NCBI RefSeq assembly: GCF_001708935.1
Contig: NZ_MASI01000002.1
Coordinates: forward strand, 186,001-250,000
DNA from: Methyloligella halotolerans
Lineage (GTDB): Bacteria; Pseudomonadota; Alphaproteobacteria; Rhizobiales; Methyloligellaceae
Reading direction: 5' to 3'
DNA length: 64,000 nucleotides
The notes beneath the pieces were generated by a model. That model ran no database searches. It saw only the letters and a program-made list of their open reading frames with translations, and was not told the DNA's origin. Below, one piece after another: positions 1 to 9,008 of the stretch. How positions within the stretch are numbered: position 1 is the stretch's first letter; the number at the start of each line of letters is the position of its first letter. The position numbers were made by a program, and so were the translations under genes.

Positions 1-1
1 G

Positions 2-1372
2 TCCGGCCGCAGCAAGACCTGGCTCAAGGTCAAGTGCGGGCGCCGGGCGGAATTCGTGATCGGCGGCTACTCCAAATCGAGCGCCAAGGGCCGGCCCTTC
101 GCATCGCTCCTGCTCGGGACGTTTCAGGACGGCGACTTCGTCTTTGCCGGCAAGGTGGGGACCGGGTTCAACAGCGGCGACATGAAGCGGCTCGCGGACA
201 GGTTCTCATCCCTGACGCGAAAGACCTCGCCCTTCACCGACGTGCCGGCCGCCGACAAGCGCGATGCGGTGTGGCTGACGCCGAAGCTCGTCTGCGAGAT
301 CGCCTTCACCGAATGGACCAGGGATGGGCGCTTGCGCCATCCGAGCTATCAGGGTTTGCGCGAGGACAAGCCGGCCGCGGATGTGACCCGCGATCCGCCG
401 GAAAAGGAGGTCGGCGACATGGCGAACCGCACGATTGAGGAGCCGGCGAAAGCCGTGCAGGAAAAGGGCGGCAAGGAGCAGGACAGTTTCGACGGCGTCA
501 CCCTGACCAGCCCGGACCGTGTGCTGTTTCCGCGGCTTGGCCTGACCAAGCGCGACATCGCCGAGTATTACGAGCGCGTGGCGGAGGCCATGCTTCCTTA
601 CGTGGTGAACCGGCCGATCAGCCTGGTGCGCTGCCCCGAGGGGCGCACCGAGGAGTGCTTCTTTCAGCGCCACGCCATGAAGGGGATGAGCAAGGCGATC
701 AAGGAGATCGCGATCCCCGGCGGCGAGACGAAGAAGAAGTATCTGTATATCGACGATGCGGCGGGGCTGTTCAGCCTGGTGCAGATCGGCGTGCTAGAGA
801 TCCACGATTGGGGCGTCTCCATCAAGAAGCCCGACAAGCCCGACCGGCTGGTGTTCGATCTCGACCCCGACGAAGGCTTCGATCTGGAGACCCTGAAGGC
901 GGCCGCTGTCGAGACCCGCGATTTTCTCGCCGATCTGGGACTGAAGAGCTTCCTGAAATCCACCGGCGGCAAGGGCCTGCATGTGGTGGCGCCGATCACC
1001 GCACGCTCCGGCTGGGACGAGGTGAAGGCCTTCGCCAAGGCCGTGGCCGATGCGCTGGTGACGGCACGGGGCGACCGCTATACGGCGAACATGTCCAAGC
1101 AGGCGCGCAAGGGAAAGATTTTCGTCGACTATCTGCGCAACCAGCGGGGTGGCTCGGCGATCGTCAACTTCTCCACTCGCTCGCGCGAGGGCGCGCCTGT
1201 CGCCTGCCCCTTACGGTGGAACGAACTGGCGGGGCTCAAATCGCCCTCGCCCTATTCGGTGGAGACGCTGCCGAAGCGTCTGGCGGCGCTGAAGGAGGAC
1301 CCGTGGGAGGGGTTCTTCACGACTCGCCAGTCGATCACCAAGAAGGCAAAGAAGGATCTCGGGCTGGAGTAG
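2..1372 (+). CDS. ligD: DNA ligase D (LigD), C-terminal part: end of ligase domain plus polymerase domain
   Basis: Partial gene; its 5' end lies outside the window and the reading frame is open from base 2. LigD seals and fills double-strand breaks with Ku in bacterial non-homologous end joining. The first visible residues (TWLKVKC, about residues 6-12) are ligase motif V and lead into the OB-fold of the ATP-dependent ligase domain. After a charged linker (about residues 130-160) comes the archaeo-eukaryotic primase-type polymerase domain, with the metal-binding DLD at about residues 286-288 and the STGGKGLH segment. Ligase followed by polymerase at the C-terminus matches the Pseudomonas/rhizobial layout, not the mycobacterial one. 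No ku gene is in the window. It converges on the next gene with a 5-base gap. Confidence 0.95.
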   Translation, partial: SGRSKTWLKVKCGRRAEFVIGGYSKSSAKGRPFASLLLGTFQDGDFVFAGKVGTGFNSGDMKRLADRFSSLTRKTSPFTDVPAADKRDAVWLTPKLVCEIAFTEWTRDGRLRHPSYQGLREDKPAADVTRDPPEKEVGDMANRTIEEPAKAVQEKGGKEQDSFDGVTLTSPDRVLFPRLGLTKRDIAEYYERVAEAMLPYVVNRPISLVRCPEGRTEECFFQRHAMKGMSKAIKEIAIPGGETKKKYLYIDDAAGLFSLVQIGVLEIHDWGVSIKKPDKPDRLVFDLDPDEGFDLETLKAAAVETRDFLADLGLKSFLKSTGGKGLHVVAPITARSGWDEVKAFAKAVADALVTARGDRYTANMSKQARKGKIFVDYLRNQRGGSAIVNFSTRSREGAPVACPLRWNELAGLKSPSPYSVETLPKRLAALKEDPWEGFFTTRQSITKKAKKDLGLE

Positions 1373-1377
1373 GCCTT

Positions 1378-2340
1378 TCACCCGGCTTTCTGTGGCGGAC
1401 ATTCGTCCGGCAACGGCTCGCGGATGCGGCCATCCTCACGCTCCATTGCGCGGAGCTTGTTATGAATGTCAGTGGCGGCGATGGCCCCCTCGGCCTGGGC
1501 GATCGAGATCTGGTTCAGGCCGAGGACGAGATCGCCTGCCGCATAGAGTCCGCTGACGCTCGTCTCCTGGTGGGCATTGACCTTCATGCAGGCATCATCG
1601 GTGGTGGCCGCGCCCGCCCGGTGGGCGAGCTCACTGCGGGGCGTGAGGCCGAGGGCGCCGTAGATGACATCGAAGCGATGCTCTTCGCCGCCGATATCGA
1701 AGGCCTCGATGGCGTCGTTCTCGATATGAACCGCATCGATCACCGATTCCATGAGCGCGATTCCCTCGCGCTCCAATGTCGATTTGTCGTCCGGCGAGAG
1801 CGGATTCTCGGGATCGAGATGGATCAGGGTGACGTCGTCGGAATAAGTGGTGAGGAACTGGGCCTCGCGGACGCCTTTCGGTCCGTTGCCCAGAATTCCG
1901 ATTCGCTTGCCGATCACTTCGTAGGCATCGCAGATGGGGCAGAGACGTATGAGCCCGCGGTCGACGGCGCTTTCGACGCCGGGCAAGGCGGGATCGTTGT
2001 CCTTGGAGCCCGAGGCGAGGATGACGAAGGGCGCGCGGATCTCTCCTTGGGACGTTTCCAATAAGAACCCCGCGTCCTCCCGTTTCAGGTCTGTCACGCA
2101 GGCCTTCAGGAAGTTTGCGCCGTACTCCGCCGCCTGTTCCCGGATTCGGGCAACGAGCGTGTCGCCCTCGATGCCGCCGGGGAACCCTGGGTGATTATGG
2201 GTCTTCGGAATTCGCTCGGCCCGGCCTGTGCCGTCGTCGATCACGAGCGCTTGCCGGCGGAAACGGCCGAGATAGATGGCGGCGGTTAGGCCCGCCGGCC
2301 CGCCCCCGATAATCACTGCGTCCCAATCCGGCATCTTCAT
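1378..2340 (-). CDS. Thioredoxin reductase-like NAD(P)/FAD-dependent oxidoreductase
   Basis: A 320-residue two-dinucleotide-binding flavoprotein, the usual length for low-Mr thioredoxin reductases. The N-terminal FAD motif GGGPAGL is at about residues 12-18, a redox CPIC pair at 134-137, a second nucleotide-binding glycine motif GILGNGPKG near 148, and the second FAD motif AAGDL near 270. The disulphide suggests it transfers electrons to a thiol partner, but the second Rossmann motif is unlike that of TrxB, so the partner may not be thioredoxin. Start ATG at 2340; an in-frame ATG two codons later is an alternative. It stands alone on this strand between ligD and the extensin-like gene. Confidence 0.85.
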   Translation of the reverse strand: MKMPDWDAVIIGGGPAGLTAAIYLGRFRRQALVIDDGTGRAERIPKTHNHPGFPGGIEGDTLVARIREQAAEYGANFLKACVTDLKREDAGFLLETSQGEIRAPFVILASGSKDNDPALPGVESAVDRGLIRLCPICDAYEVIGKRIGILGNGPKGVREAQFLTTYSDDVTLIHLDPENPLSPDDKSTLEREGIALMESVIDAVHIENDAIEAFDIGGEEHRFDVIYGALGLTPRSELAHRAGAATTDDACMKVNAHQETSVSGLYAAGDLVLGLNQISIAQAEGAIAATDIHNKLRAMEREDGRIREPLPDECPPQKAG

Positions 2341-2412
2341 TTACTCCGGCTTAGCGATTGCGGCCGCTGAGCATTGAAAATTTATTCACTGAATCCCGCG
2401 CATTTTAGCGAC

Positions 2413-3204
2413 ATGACGGGTGGCGCTACGCACAAAACCGCCGTGAGGGCGGTAGGACTTCTCTTGCTCGGCCTCGGGGCGATCCTGGCCGGCTGCTCCA
2501 TGAATCCGTTCGGCGCGAGCCGTGGGGAGTGGCGGAGCAAGGGCGAGGCACGCTGCATGGCGAGCGGCGTGGTGCAGCGATCCCCCTATATACAGGAAAT
2601 CGGCAACGTGAAGGGCGGCGGCGCGTGCGGCATGGACCGCCCGCTGCGGGTCTCGGCGCTGGTCGGCGGCAGGGTGAAGGTTGAGCCCGCGGCCACCATG
2701 AACTGCCCGGTGACCGTGAAGGTCGACGAATGGGTCTACAAGGTGGTGCAGCCGGCGGCGAATCGCTGGTTCCGCCAGCCGGTGGTGGAGATCAAGCAGA
2801 TGGCCTCCTATAGCTGCCGCTCGCGGAACGGCGTGCGGGGGGCAAAGGCCTCCGAACATGCGTTCGGCAATGCGCTGGATGTCGGCGGATTCACGCTCGC
2901 CGACGGCAGCACGATCTCCGTGAAAGGGGACTGGAGCCGCGGCTCAGCCGCGCAACGGGCCTTTTTGCGGGAGGTCTATAACGGCGCCTGCGATATGTTC
3001 CACACGGTGCTCGGGCCGGGCGGCGACCGCCATCACGGCGACCACATCCATATCGACCTGCTGATCAGCAACGGTGCCAACGGCAGCAATTATTGCCGGC
3101 CCCGCAAGCAGAATGTGCCCGATCTGCGCTATGCGCCCCAGACACCCATGGCGTCGGTGCCGGGCGCGCAGCAGCCGATCAATCCGCTGTCCTTCGGGCA
3201 ATAG
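2413..3204 (+). CDS. Extensin-like family lipoprotein (putative periplasmic peptidase fold)
   Basis: A 263-residue predicted lipoprotein. From the ATG at 2413 the signal peptide ends in a lipobox LAGC with Cys28 as the lipidation site. The rest is the extensin-like C-terminal domain common in Rhizobiales, with conserved SEHAFGNALD and the His-rich HHGDHIHID. These resemble the zinc ligands of M15-type peptidoglycan peptidases, so a cell-wall hydrolase role is plausible but not proven for the family. An upstream in-frame TTG at 2374 would only lengthen the signal peptide, so the ATG is preferred. It lies 49 bases from the next gene on the same strand. Confidence 0.8.
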   Translation: MTGGATHKTAVRAVGLLLLGLGAILAGCSMNPFGASRGEWRSKGEARCMASGVVQRSPYIQEIGNVKGGGACGMDRPLRVSALVGGRVKVEPAATMNCPVTVKVDEWVYKVVQPAANRWFRQPVVEIKQMASYSCRSRNGVRGAKASEHAFGNALDVGGFTLADGSTISVKGDWSRGSAAQRAFLREVYNGACDMFHTVLGPGGDRHHGDHIHIDLLISNGANGSNYCRPRKQNVPDLRYAPQTPMASVPGAQQPINPLSFGQ

Positions 3205-3253
3205 GACACCGCCCACCGGAACTGCAGCTCTTCGGCCGGCGTTCGGCCTTCAG

Positions 3254-4132
3254 ATGCGTGCTCTCCTTATGCATAACCCGACGTCCGGCGACGGCGACGA
3301 TCCGAAGGCCCTGATCTGCGAGGGTTTGCGGGAGTCGGGTTACGAGCCGACGTATTTTTCCACCGACGAAGACGAATATAAGAAGGCGATCGAGACGGAG
3401 AAGACCGATCTGATCGTCATCGTCGGCGGTGACGGGACGATCTCCAAAGTGCTCGCGCGAGCGCCGGACCGATCCGTGCCCATCGCCATTCTGGCGGCCG
3501 GCACGGCAAACAATATCGCCGGCTCGCTCGGCATCGAGGGTGCGCCCGAAGTCCATGCCAAGCACCTATCGGGGGCGCCGACGAAGCCTTTGAATGTGGG
3601 TATCGCCACCGGCCCCTGGGGCGAAAAGCGCTTTCTTGAGGGAATAGGCTTCGGCGCGTTCGCCAAGCATCTGGACGGCAAGGCGAAAGGCGATACGCGG
3701 GAAGAAGAGCTCGCCGACGCCCGGGCCATGCTCCGCGACGCCATCGTCGCAGGCAGACCCGAGCGGTTCGAGATCGATGTCGACGGCGAGAAGATCGTCG
3801 GCGATTTCCTGTTCGTCGAAGTGATCAATATCGGAAGCACCGGCCCCGCTCTCCTGCTCAGCTCAGACGCCGAGCCCGGCGACGGGCTTCTGGATATCGT
3901 CTATCTTCCGGTGGACGACCGCGTGGCGATGACGCGCTGGCTCGAGCAAGATGAACTGGAAGGCCCTATGCCCCTGAAGCGGACCCAGGGCCGATGCGTG
4001 TCGGTGGTTACCGAAGGCGGCGTCCTCCGGCGGGACGACAATGTCTGGTTTGAGCCGGAGAAGGCCCAGATCATCCGCATCAGCCTGGAAGACGAGCCCT
4101 TCCAAGTGCTGGTGCCGCCCCCTAACCGCTAG
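3254..4132 (+). CDS. Diacylglycerol/sphingosine kinase family lipid kinase
   Basis: A 292-residue protein of the DAGK catalytic family, which phosphorylates a lipid hydroxyl using ATP. The nucleotide-binding GGDGT follows a hydrophobic strand at about residue 60, and AAGTANNIA, the second family signature, sits about 30 residues later. The C-terminal half has the beta-rich domain of YegS-like kinases. The natural substrate cannot be read from the sequence. The start is ATG 3254 (MRALLMHNPTSG), because homology begins there; the open frame extends further upstream into the extensin-like gene. It converges on the autotransporter gene. Confidence 0.85.
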   Translation: MRALLMHNPTSGDGDDPKALICEGLRESGYEPTYFSTDEDEYKKAIETEKTDLIVIVGGDGTISKVLARAPDRSVPIAILAAGTANNIAGSLGIEGAPEVHAKHLSGAPTKPLNVGIATGPWGEKRFLEGIGFGAFAKHLDGKAKGDTREEELADARAMLRDAIVAGRPERFEIDVDGEKIVGDFLFVEVINIGSTGPALLLSSDAEPGDGLLDIVYLPVDDRVAMTRWLEQDELEGPMPLKRTQGRCVSVVTEGGVLRRDDNVWFEPEKAQIIRISLEDEPFQVLVPPPNR

Positions 4133-4141
4133 CCTGTCCAC

Positions 4142-7100
4142 CTACCAGTTGACCCGAATGCCGGTCCGGCCCGCGACGCCGTCGACCTCGTCGCCGAAGA
4201 TGAAATCGGCCTTGGCGAAGACGGCCGTGTTGGCGTCGGGATTGAACAGGTTCAGGCCGGCGGAGACTTCGCCCCAGCCATCGGCAACCGAATCGTAGAA
4301 GTCGAAGGTCTGTCCGACGGAAACCAGGGTGGTCTCGTTGGAGTCGGTGAAGTCCTTCCAGTAGCTTCCGATCACGAAGGGCTCGACGATCGTGTTCTCC
4401 CAGACTTCGTAGGTCGTGCCGACTCGCAAGCCCAGCCGGCCGCGAACGCTCTCGTTGTCCTTGAAGTCGACCGTGTTGCCGCCGTTGGAGAGATCCTCAA
4501 GATCGGTCCAGGCGAGCGCCAGGGTTGCCAGCGGCTCGACGAAGAGGCCGCGCGAATAGCCGCCGAAGCGGTAGCCCGCGTCGGTCCTGCCGCCCCAGCT
4601 TATGCTGTCGAAGCTGTCCGGGAAGCCGCGGGCGCCGTTCGCATCGTAGGAAAGGTACTGGCCCTTCAGCAGCGTATCGACGAAGAGGTTGCCTTTCAGA
4701 TAGGTGGCGTAGGCGCCGAACTCGCCGCCCTTCAGGTCGAACTCCCGGTTGATCGCATGGTAGTCCAGCTCGCCGAGATTGACGCCGCCGAGCAAGCCGA
4801 AGATCACCATGTCGCCATCGCTCAGCACGTTCTCGGTGCCGAAATCGAGGCCGATCTGCATATCGGCGACATTCAGGTCGCGATTGAGATTGTACTCGTA
4901 GGTCCGGCCATAGGCGCGCGCGGTGTCGCTGTCCTCCTGCTCCATCCAGGCCCCGCCGCCTTTTACCCAAAGGGCCGGTACGAAGGGCTGGTCTGCGCCC
5001 GGATCCCCTGCGCCATAACCATAGTTCTGCCCCGCCTGGGCATGGGCGCCGCTCTGCTGGCGATGCAGCAGCACGCGCAGATCGGCGCTCCGGTCGAACC
5101 AGGTCTGGTTGGTGATGTGGAAGGCATCCTGAGCTGCGGTCATGAGCTGGGGCAGCATGCGCGCGCCGCCGCCGGCAAAGCTCTTCAGCTCCCAATAGCC
5201 GGAGCCCGTGGGCACGAAGAATAGGTCGTAGTCGAAGAAGCCCGCATCCACCGGTTCGTCCATATGGAATCCGAGCGCGTCGGGCGTCTTGCCGGTGGCG
5301 AAGATGATCGGGATGCCGTCGGGGTTAAATACGCCGGAGTTCAGGTTGGTGTTGTTGACCACGAGCCTGGTCCTGCCCAGGACCGTGCCTTCGATCATGA
5401 GCTTGTCCCGGCTGGAGCCGTCGTCGTTCAGGAAGACGTCCATGCCAAGCTTGGCGCCGCCCTGTCCGATATAGGTGACGCCGTCGCCGCCACGGTCGGC
5501 GGATAGCGTCAGCACGTCGCCCGTGCCGCCGTCGACGATAGTGATCTCGCCACGGTTCACGACGCGGTCGAGATTGATCAGGCTGGTGGCTTCCCGCGTC
5601 GTCCGATCCATGGCGGCCTGGACCACGCCGCCGGACTGGTTGACGAAGATGTCGTTGCCGGCGCCGAAATCGCTGGTGCGGCGTGCGAAGAAGGTGCCGC
5701 CCGGACCGTTCTCGAAGCGGTCGGCTTTGTCGCTCAGATTGACATAGCCGGTGATGGTGCCGCCCCCATGATTATAGATGGTCGTGCTGGCGCCTTCCGT
5801 TTCGATGGCGAAGAGATTGTCGGCGGTGATCGAGCCGGTGTTCTCAATGTCGATGCTGGCCTCGACGACGTTCTGCGCGCTCGTGTTGACGGTCGCACCC
5901 GACAGCGAGGTGCTTGGGGTCACCGTGTTGGTGGTGGCGAGAGACGGCTCTTCGATCGCGGCGTAGATGCCCCGGCGTCCGCCGTTCACCTCGCCGCTGT
6001 TGGCGATGACGATCTCGCTGGTCACGCGGTTCGTCTGGGCAACGTTCAATGACTGGGAGGCGCTTCCCGACACCGACGCTGCGTTGCTCAAGGTGAGCGT
6101 GGCATCGTTGGTCAGGCGCATCCCGCCATTCTCGATTTCGGCGGCGATGCCGATCTGGCCCGCATCGATCTTGCCCGTATTGGAGATGAGAACGCTGGTC
6201 TCCACCGCGTTGGTCTGCTCCAGGTCGATGGACTGGGCCAGGTTACCGCCAACCGAACCGCCGCTGTTCGCGTTCGTGATGTCGGCAATGTTGGAGAGCA
6301 GGATGTTGTCGGTCTCGACCGCCACCGCGATGCCGCCCTGGCCAGCCCTGATGGCGCCGGTATTCTCGATGGCGACGAGGTTGGTTATGCCGTTGTACTG
6401 GCTGGACGAGGAAGTCTGGGTCAGGTTGCGCGCGGTGTTGCCGCTGTTCTGGTTCGTTTGGTCCGTCCTGTTTGCGATCAGGCCGAAATCGGTGTTCTCG
6501 ACACTGACGGCGATGGCGTAGCCTCCGCCGGACGATAACGCACCGGAATTGGAGATCACCGCCGCGTTGTCGATCAGGTTCGATTGATCATAGGCCAGGC
6601 TCTGGGTCAGGCCCCGCCCGGCATTGCCGGAATTATCGTTGATATGAGCAGACCGGAAGGTGTTCTCGATCCGGTCGATGTCGTTGTTTGCGATCTCCGC
6701 CGCGAGAGCTGCGCCCCCGGCCTTCACGTCGCCCGCGTTCTGGATAACGAGGGCACTGCCGATCTCGTGCGCCTGGCCGATATCGAGGCTCTGGGAGATG
6801 TTCCTGCTGAGGTCTTCGGTGTTGCTGTTGCTGTCGAAGGTCGTGTTCTGCAGTTCCGGCAGGTCCGAGGTCTCGATCGCCGCGCCGATGCCGATCGTCC
6901 CGGCGTCGATATCGCCGGTATTGTCGATGGCGATGGCGTTGCCGATCTCGGTGCGGTTGGTGCGGGTCAGGGACTGGCTCAGGTTCCGGCCAATGATGCC
7001 GTTGCTCACGTTCCGGGTGGACGCGCGGTTGCGGAAGAGCGCGATGTTGCTGTTGAGGATCTCGGCCTGGATGCCGTTGGCGCCGGCGTCGATGGCGCCG

Positions 7101-7822
7101 CGGTTGGTCACCGACAGCACGTTGGCGATCCGCGATCGCTGACGCACGGTGATCGACTGCTCCAGGTCGACGGTCAGGGCGCCGAGGTGGGTGTTGTTGT
7201 TCAGCGCGTCGGTGAAGAACTGGGAGAAATTCCGGTTGGTGATTCCAGCCGCGATGCCGGTCTGTCCGGCGGTCAAGGCGCCGCTGTTGCGGACGATGAC
7301 GGCGTTGGCCAACAGATGATCCTGATAATGGGTGAGGCGCTGCCCCAGGCTGACGGTGGCGATACCGGCATCGATATTGGAATCGTCTGCGAAGCTCAGG
7401 AACTCGATGTTGTTCTGGTTGGTGATCTGGGCGTTGATGGCGATCGCCGGGTCGATGGCGCCGCTATTGATCACCAGGACGTCGTTGTCCTGAAGCGTGC
7501 CTTGCTGGTGAAGGATCCTCTGACGGGAAAACAGAGTGATCGGCGAGACGCTCGCATTGGCGATCACCCGGCTCAGGCTATGGACCGGACCGTTGTTGAG
7601 GATCGTGGCGTTCAGCGTGTTGAAGCGCTTGAAGGCGTTGAAACGGGCGGCGATCTCGATGTCGATCGAGTCGTCGATGAAGATGATGGTATTCGCCGCC
7701 GCGGGCGCTGCCGTGCTGAGCTGAGCTGCTGCCAGAACCGCGATTGAAAGACAACCGGCCACCAGTTTTCGACAGCCGGAGCCAGATGCCCCCTGCATTT
7801 TGCGCATTCCCGCCCCCAACAC
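4142..7822 (-). CDS. Autotransporter with repetitive passenger and C-terminal beta-barrel
   Basis: A 1226-residue type V secretion protein. The N-terminus has a long signal peptide ending near AAPAAANT (residues 37-45). The passenger (about 115-690) consists of at least nine units of 53-63 residues built on I.N.G.I.AG..GI.A.I followed by a QSL....Q..... stretch. A parallel beta-helix linker follows. The last roughly 280 residues are an autotransporter beta-barrel ending in the aromatic Trp expected for BAM recognition. The barrel would sit in the outer membrane and export the passenger. The start is ATG 7822; further ATGs at codons 6 and 9 also precede the hydrophobic core. Adhesin or surface-layer function is inferred, not shown. 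Confidence 0.88.
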   Translation of the reverse strand: MLGAGMRKMQGASGSGCRKLVAGCLSIAVLAAAQLSTAAPAAANTIIFIDDSIDIEIAARFNAFKRFNTLNATILNNGPVHSLSRVIANASVSPITLFSRQRILHQQGTLQDNDVLVINSGAIDPAIAINAQITNQNNIEFLSFADDSNIDAGIATVSLGQRLTHYQDHLLANAVIVRNSGALTAGQTGIAAGITNRNFSQFFTDALNNNTHLGALTVDLEQSITVRQRSRIANVLSVTNRGAIDAGANGIQAEILNSNIALFRNRASTRNVSNGIIGRNLSQSLTRTNRTEIGNAIAIDNTGDIDAGTIGIGAAIETSDLPELQNTTFDSNSNTEDLSRNISQSLDIGQAHEIGSALVIQNAGDVKAGGAALAAEIANNDIDRIENTFRSAHINDNSGNAGRGLTQSLAYDQSNLIDNAAVISNSGALSSGGGYAIAVSVENTDFGLIANRTDQTNQNSGNTARNLTQTSSSSQYNGITNLVAIENTGAIRAGQGGIAVAVETDNILLSNIADITNANSGGSVGGNLAQSIDLEQTNAVETSVLISNTGKIDAGQIGIAAEIENGGMRLTNDATLTLSNAASVSGSASQSLNVAQTNRVTSEIVIANSGEVNGGRRGIYAAIEEPSLATTNTVTPSTSLSGATVNTSAQNVVEASIDIENTGSITADNLFAIETEGASTTIYNHGGGTITGYVNLSDKADRFENGPGGTFFARRTSDFGAGNDIFVNQSGGVVQAAMDRTTREATSLINLDRVVNRGEITIVDGGTGDVLTLSADRGGDGVTYIGQGGAKLGMDVFLNDDGSSRDKLMIEGTVLGRTRLVVNNTNLNSGVFNPDGIPIIFATGKTPDALGFHMDEPVDAGFFDYDLFFVPTGSGYWELKSFAGGGARMLPQLMTAAQDAFHITNQTWFDRSADLRVLLHRQQSGAHAQAGQNYGYGAGDPGADQPFVPALWVKGGGAWMEQEDSDTARAYGRTYEYNLNRDLNVADMQIGLDFGTENVLSDGDMVIFGLLGGVNLGELDYHAINREFDLKGGEFGAYATYLKGNLFVDTLLKGQYLSYDANGARGFPDSFDSISWGGRTDAGYRFGGYSRGLFVEPLATLALAWTDLEDLSNGGNTVDFKDNESVRGRLGLRVGTTYEVWENTIVEPFVIGSYWKDFTDSNETTLVSVGQTFDFYDSVADGWGEVSAGLNLFNPDANTAVFAKADFIFGDEVDGVAGRTGIRVNW
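5858..7480 (-). repeat. Passenger repeat array of about 61 residues (nine units plus a partial tenth)
   Basis: Within the autotransporter, residues 115-655 divide into units of 59, 61, 61, 61, 63, 62, 61, 60 and 53 residues. Each begins with a hydrophobic pair and I.N.G (for example AIAIDNTGDIDAG, SVLISNTGKIDAG). A tenth start, SIDIENTGSITAD, follows. Each unit carries a Gly-rich turn, GIAA.IE, a variable Asn/Asp-rich middle and a (S/T)QSL element. The units are diverged, so this is an old protein-level repeat, not a recent DNA duplication. Confidence 0.8.
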
Positions 7823-8044
7823 AGCGCGACGGCGTCGCCGGGTGGGTCCCGGGCGCCGACTACTTCATTCGTTACATCCGATCAGCCCCCCTGAATGGCG
7901 GATCAGGCCGAGACCATAGGCAAAGGAGCGTCCGCATGTCGCGCTGGACCGGCGGGTAATCCACACAATCCTTGGAAAACGCGGGTTTCTCCACAGGAGC
8001 GGTGAAAGATGACAGCGTGGTATGGCGTCGAGATGAGGAAGGGG
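7823..8044. other. Intergenic region upstream of the autotransporter
   Basis: About 220 bases between the autotransporter start and the tRNA 3' end. It must hold the autotransporter promoter, since the gene is read leftwards from 7822. I see no convincing gene, clear operator or strong terminator hairpin here. Confidence 0.5.
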
Positions 8045-8120
8045 TGGTGCCGCTTGCGTGACTCGAACACGCGACCCCATCATTACGAATGATGTGCTCT
8101 ACCAACTGAGCTAAAGCGGC
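8045..8120 (-). tRNA. tRNA-Thr (anticodon CGT)
   Basis: On the minus strand a complete cloverleaf can be drawn: acceptor stem GCCGCTT pairing with AAGCGGC, D-loop AGCTCAGTTGGTAGAGC, anticodon stem CATCA/TGATG with loop TTCGTAA, and T-arm GCGTG-TTCGAGT-CACGC. The anticodon CGT reads ACG, hence threonine. The discriminator is A, and the 3' CCA is encoded at 8045-8047. The total length including CCA is 76 nt. Confidence 0.96.
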
Positions 8121-8244
8121 CTAGGTGCGGCGCCCGGCAAACCGGACGACATAGCTATAACACCGAGTGCGCCCGTCATTACTGCCAATGGCGGATCGAT
8201 GCAAGGCGAAGGCGGCGCCAGGCTGCAAATGGTATAGCGGTAAG

Positions 8245-8985
8245 ATGACCGAGTCCTACGCGCCCTACCTGCCGCTGAACCGGCTGAAGCCGTTCGGTCC
8301 GGATATCTGGATCGTCGACGGGCCGGAGATCGAGTTCGGTTATCTCGGCATGAAGCTGCCTTTCCCGACGCGAATGACCGTGGTGCGATTTCCGGATCGC
8401 AGCCTGTGGATCCATTCGCCCACGGAGCCGGAGGAGGGATTGCTGGATGAGATCCGCAGCCTGGGCGCGGTCCGGCATCTCATCGCGCCCAACACGATCC
8501 ATTACTGGTGGATTCCGGACTGGGCGGAGCTGTTTCCCGAAGCGCACGTCTGGGCGGTGCCGGGGCTGGAGAAATCCGCCAAACGCGCGTTGCGGGTGGA
8601 CCATACACTGGGCGAGACGGCTCCCGCGGCCTGGGACGGCCATATCGCGCAAGTGCTGGTGCCGGGCGATCTGATCACCGAGGCAGACTTTTTCCATCAC
8701 GCCTCGCGCACCCTGGTGCTCACCGATCTGATCGAGAATTTCGAGCCGGAGCGGGTGCGTTCAAGAATGTATCGCTGGCTACTGAAGACGTTCGGCGCGG
8801 CAGATCCGGACGGGAAGGCGCCCTACGATATGCAGCTCAGCTTCCTGCGCCACCGGAAAGAGGTGCGGAAGGCCGCGGAGCAGATGATCGCCTGGGCGCC
8901 GGAGCAGATCGTCATCGCTCACGGGCGCTGCTACGACATGGATGCCGTGAGCGAACTGAAGCGGGCGTTTCGCTGGGTGCTCTAG
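8245..8985 (+). CDS. DUF4336 domain-containing protein
   Basis: A 246-residue soluble protein of the DUF4336 family. It resembles a degenerate metallo-beta-lactamase fold: a strand-rich N-terminus (IWIVDGPEI), a central HLIAPNTIHYWW segment, and a FEPER..RMYRWLLKTFGA stretch. The canonical HxHxDH zinc signature is absent. The family has no established reaction. The start is ATG 8245 (MTESYAPYLP) with AGCGGTAAG just upstream; the frame also opens at 8167, but that extension is low-complexity and unlike the family. Confidence 0.8.
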   Translation: MTESYAPYLPLNRLKPFGPDIWIVDGPEIEFGYLGMKLPFPTRMTVVRFPDRSLWIHSPTEPEEGLLDEIRSLGAVRHLIAPNTIHYWWIPDWAELFPEAHVWAVPGLEKSAKRALRVDHTLGETAPAAWDGHIAQVLVPGDLITEADFFHHASRTLVLTDLIENFEPERVRSRMYRWLLKTFGAADPDGKAPYDMQLSFLRHRKEVRKAAEQMIAWAPEQIVIAHGRCYDMDAVSELKRAFRWVL

Positions 8986-9008
8986 AGGCGCCGGGGCGGG
9001 CCGTAGCC

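Noticed and set aside
655..2064. A 469-codon plus-strand open frame over ligD and the thioredoxin-reductase-like gene
   Set aside because: It lies in alternate frames of two genes with clear family motifs; long antisense and shifted frames are expected at this GC content.
5858..7480. Regular repeats that could suggest a CRISPR array
   Set aside because: The period is about 183 bases, the units are diverged at DNA level and lie in one coding frame with a protein-level repeat.
6584..7747. A 387-codon open frame antisense to the autotransporter
   Set aside because: It mirrors the repeat codons of the passenger and shows no protein family signature.
8167..8244. N-terminal extension of the DUF4336 gene
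   Set aside because: The 26 extra codons are low-complexity and have no family similarity, while ATG 8245 starts at the conserved region.
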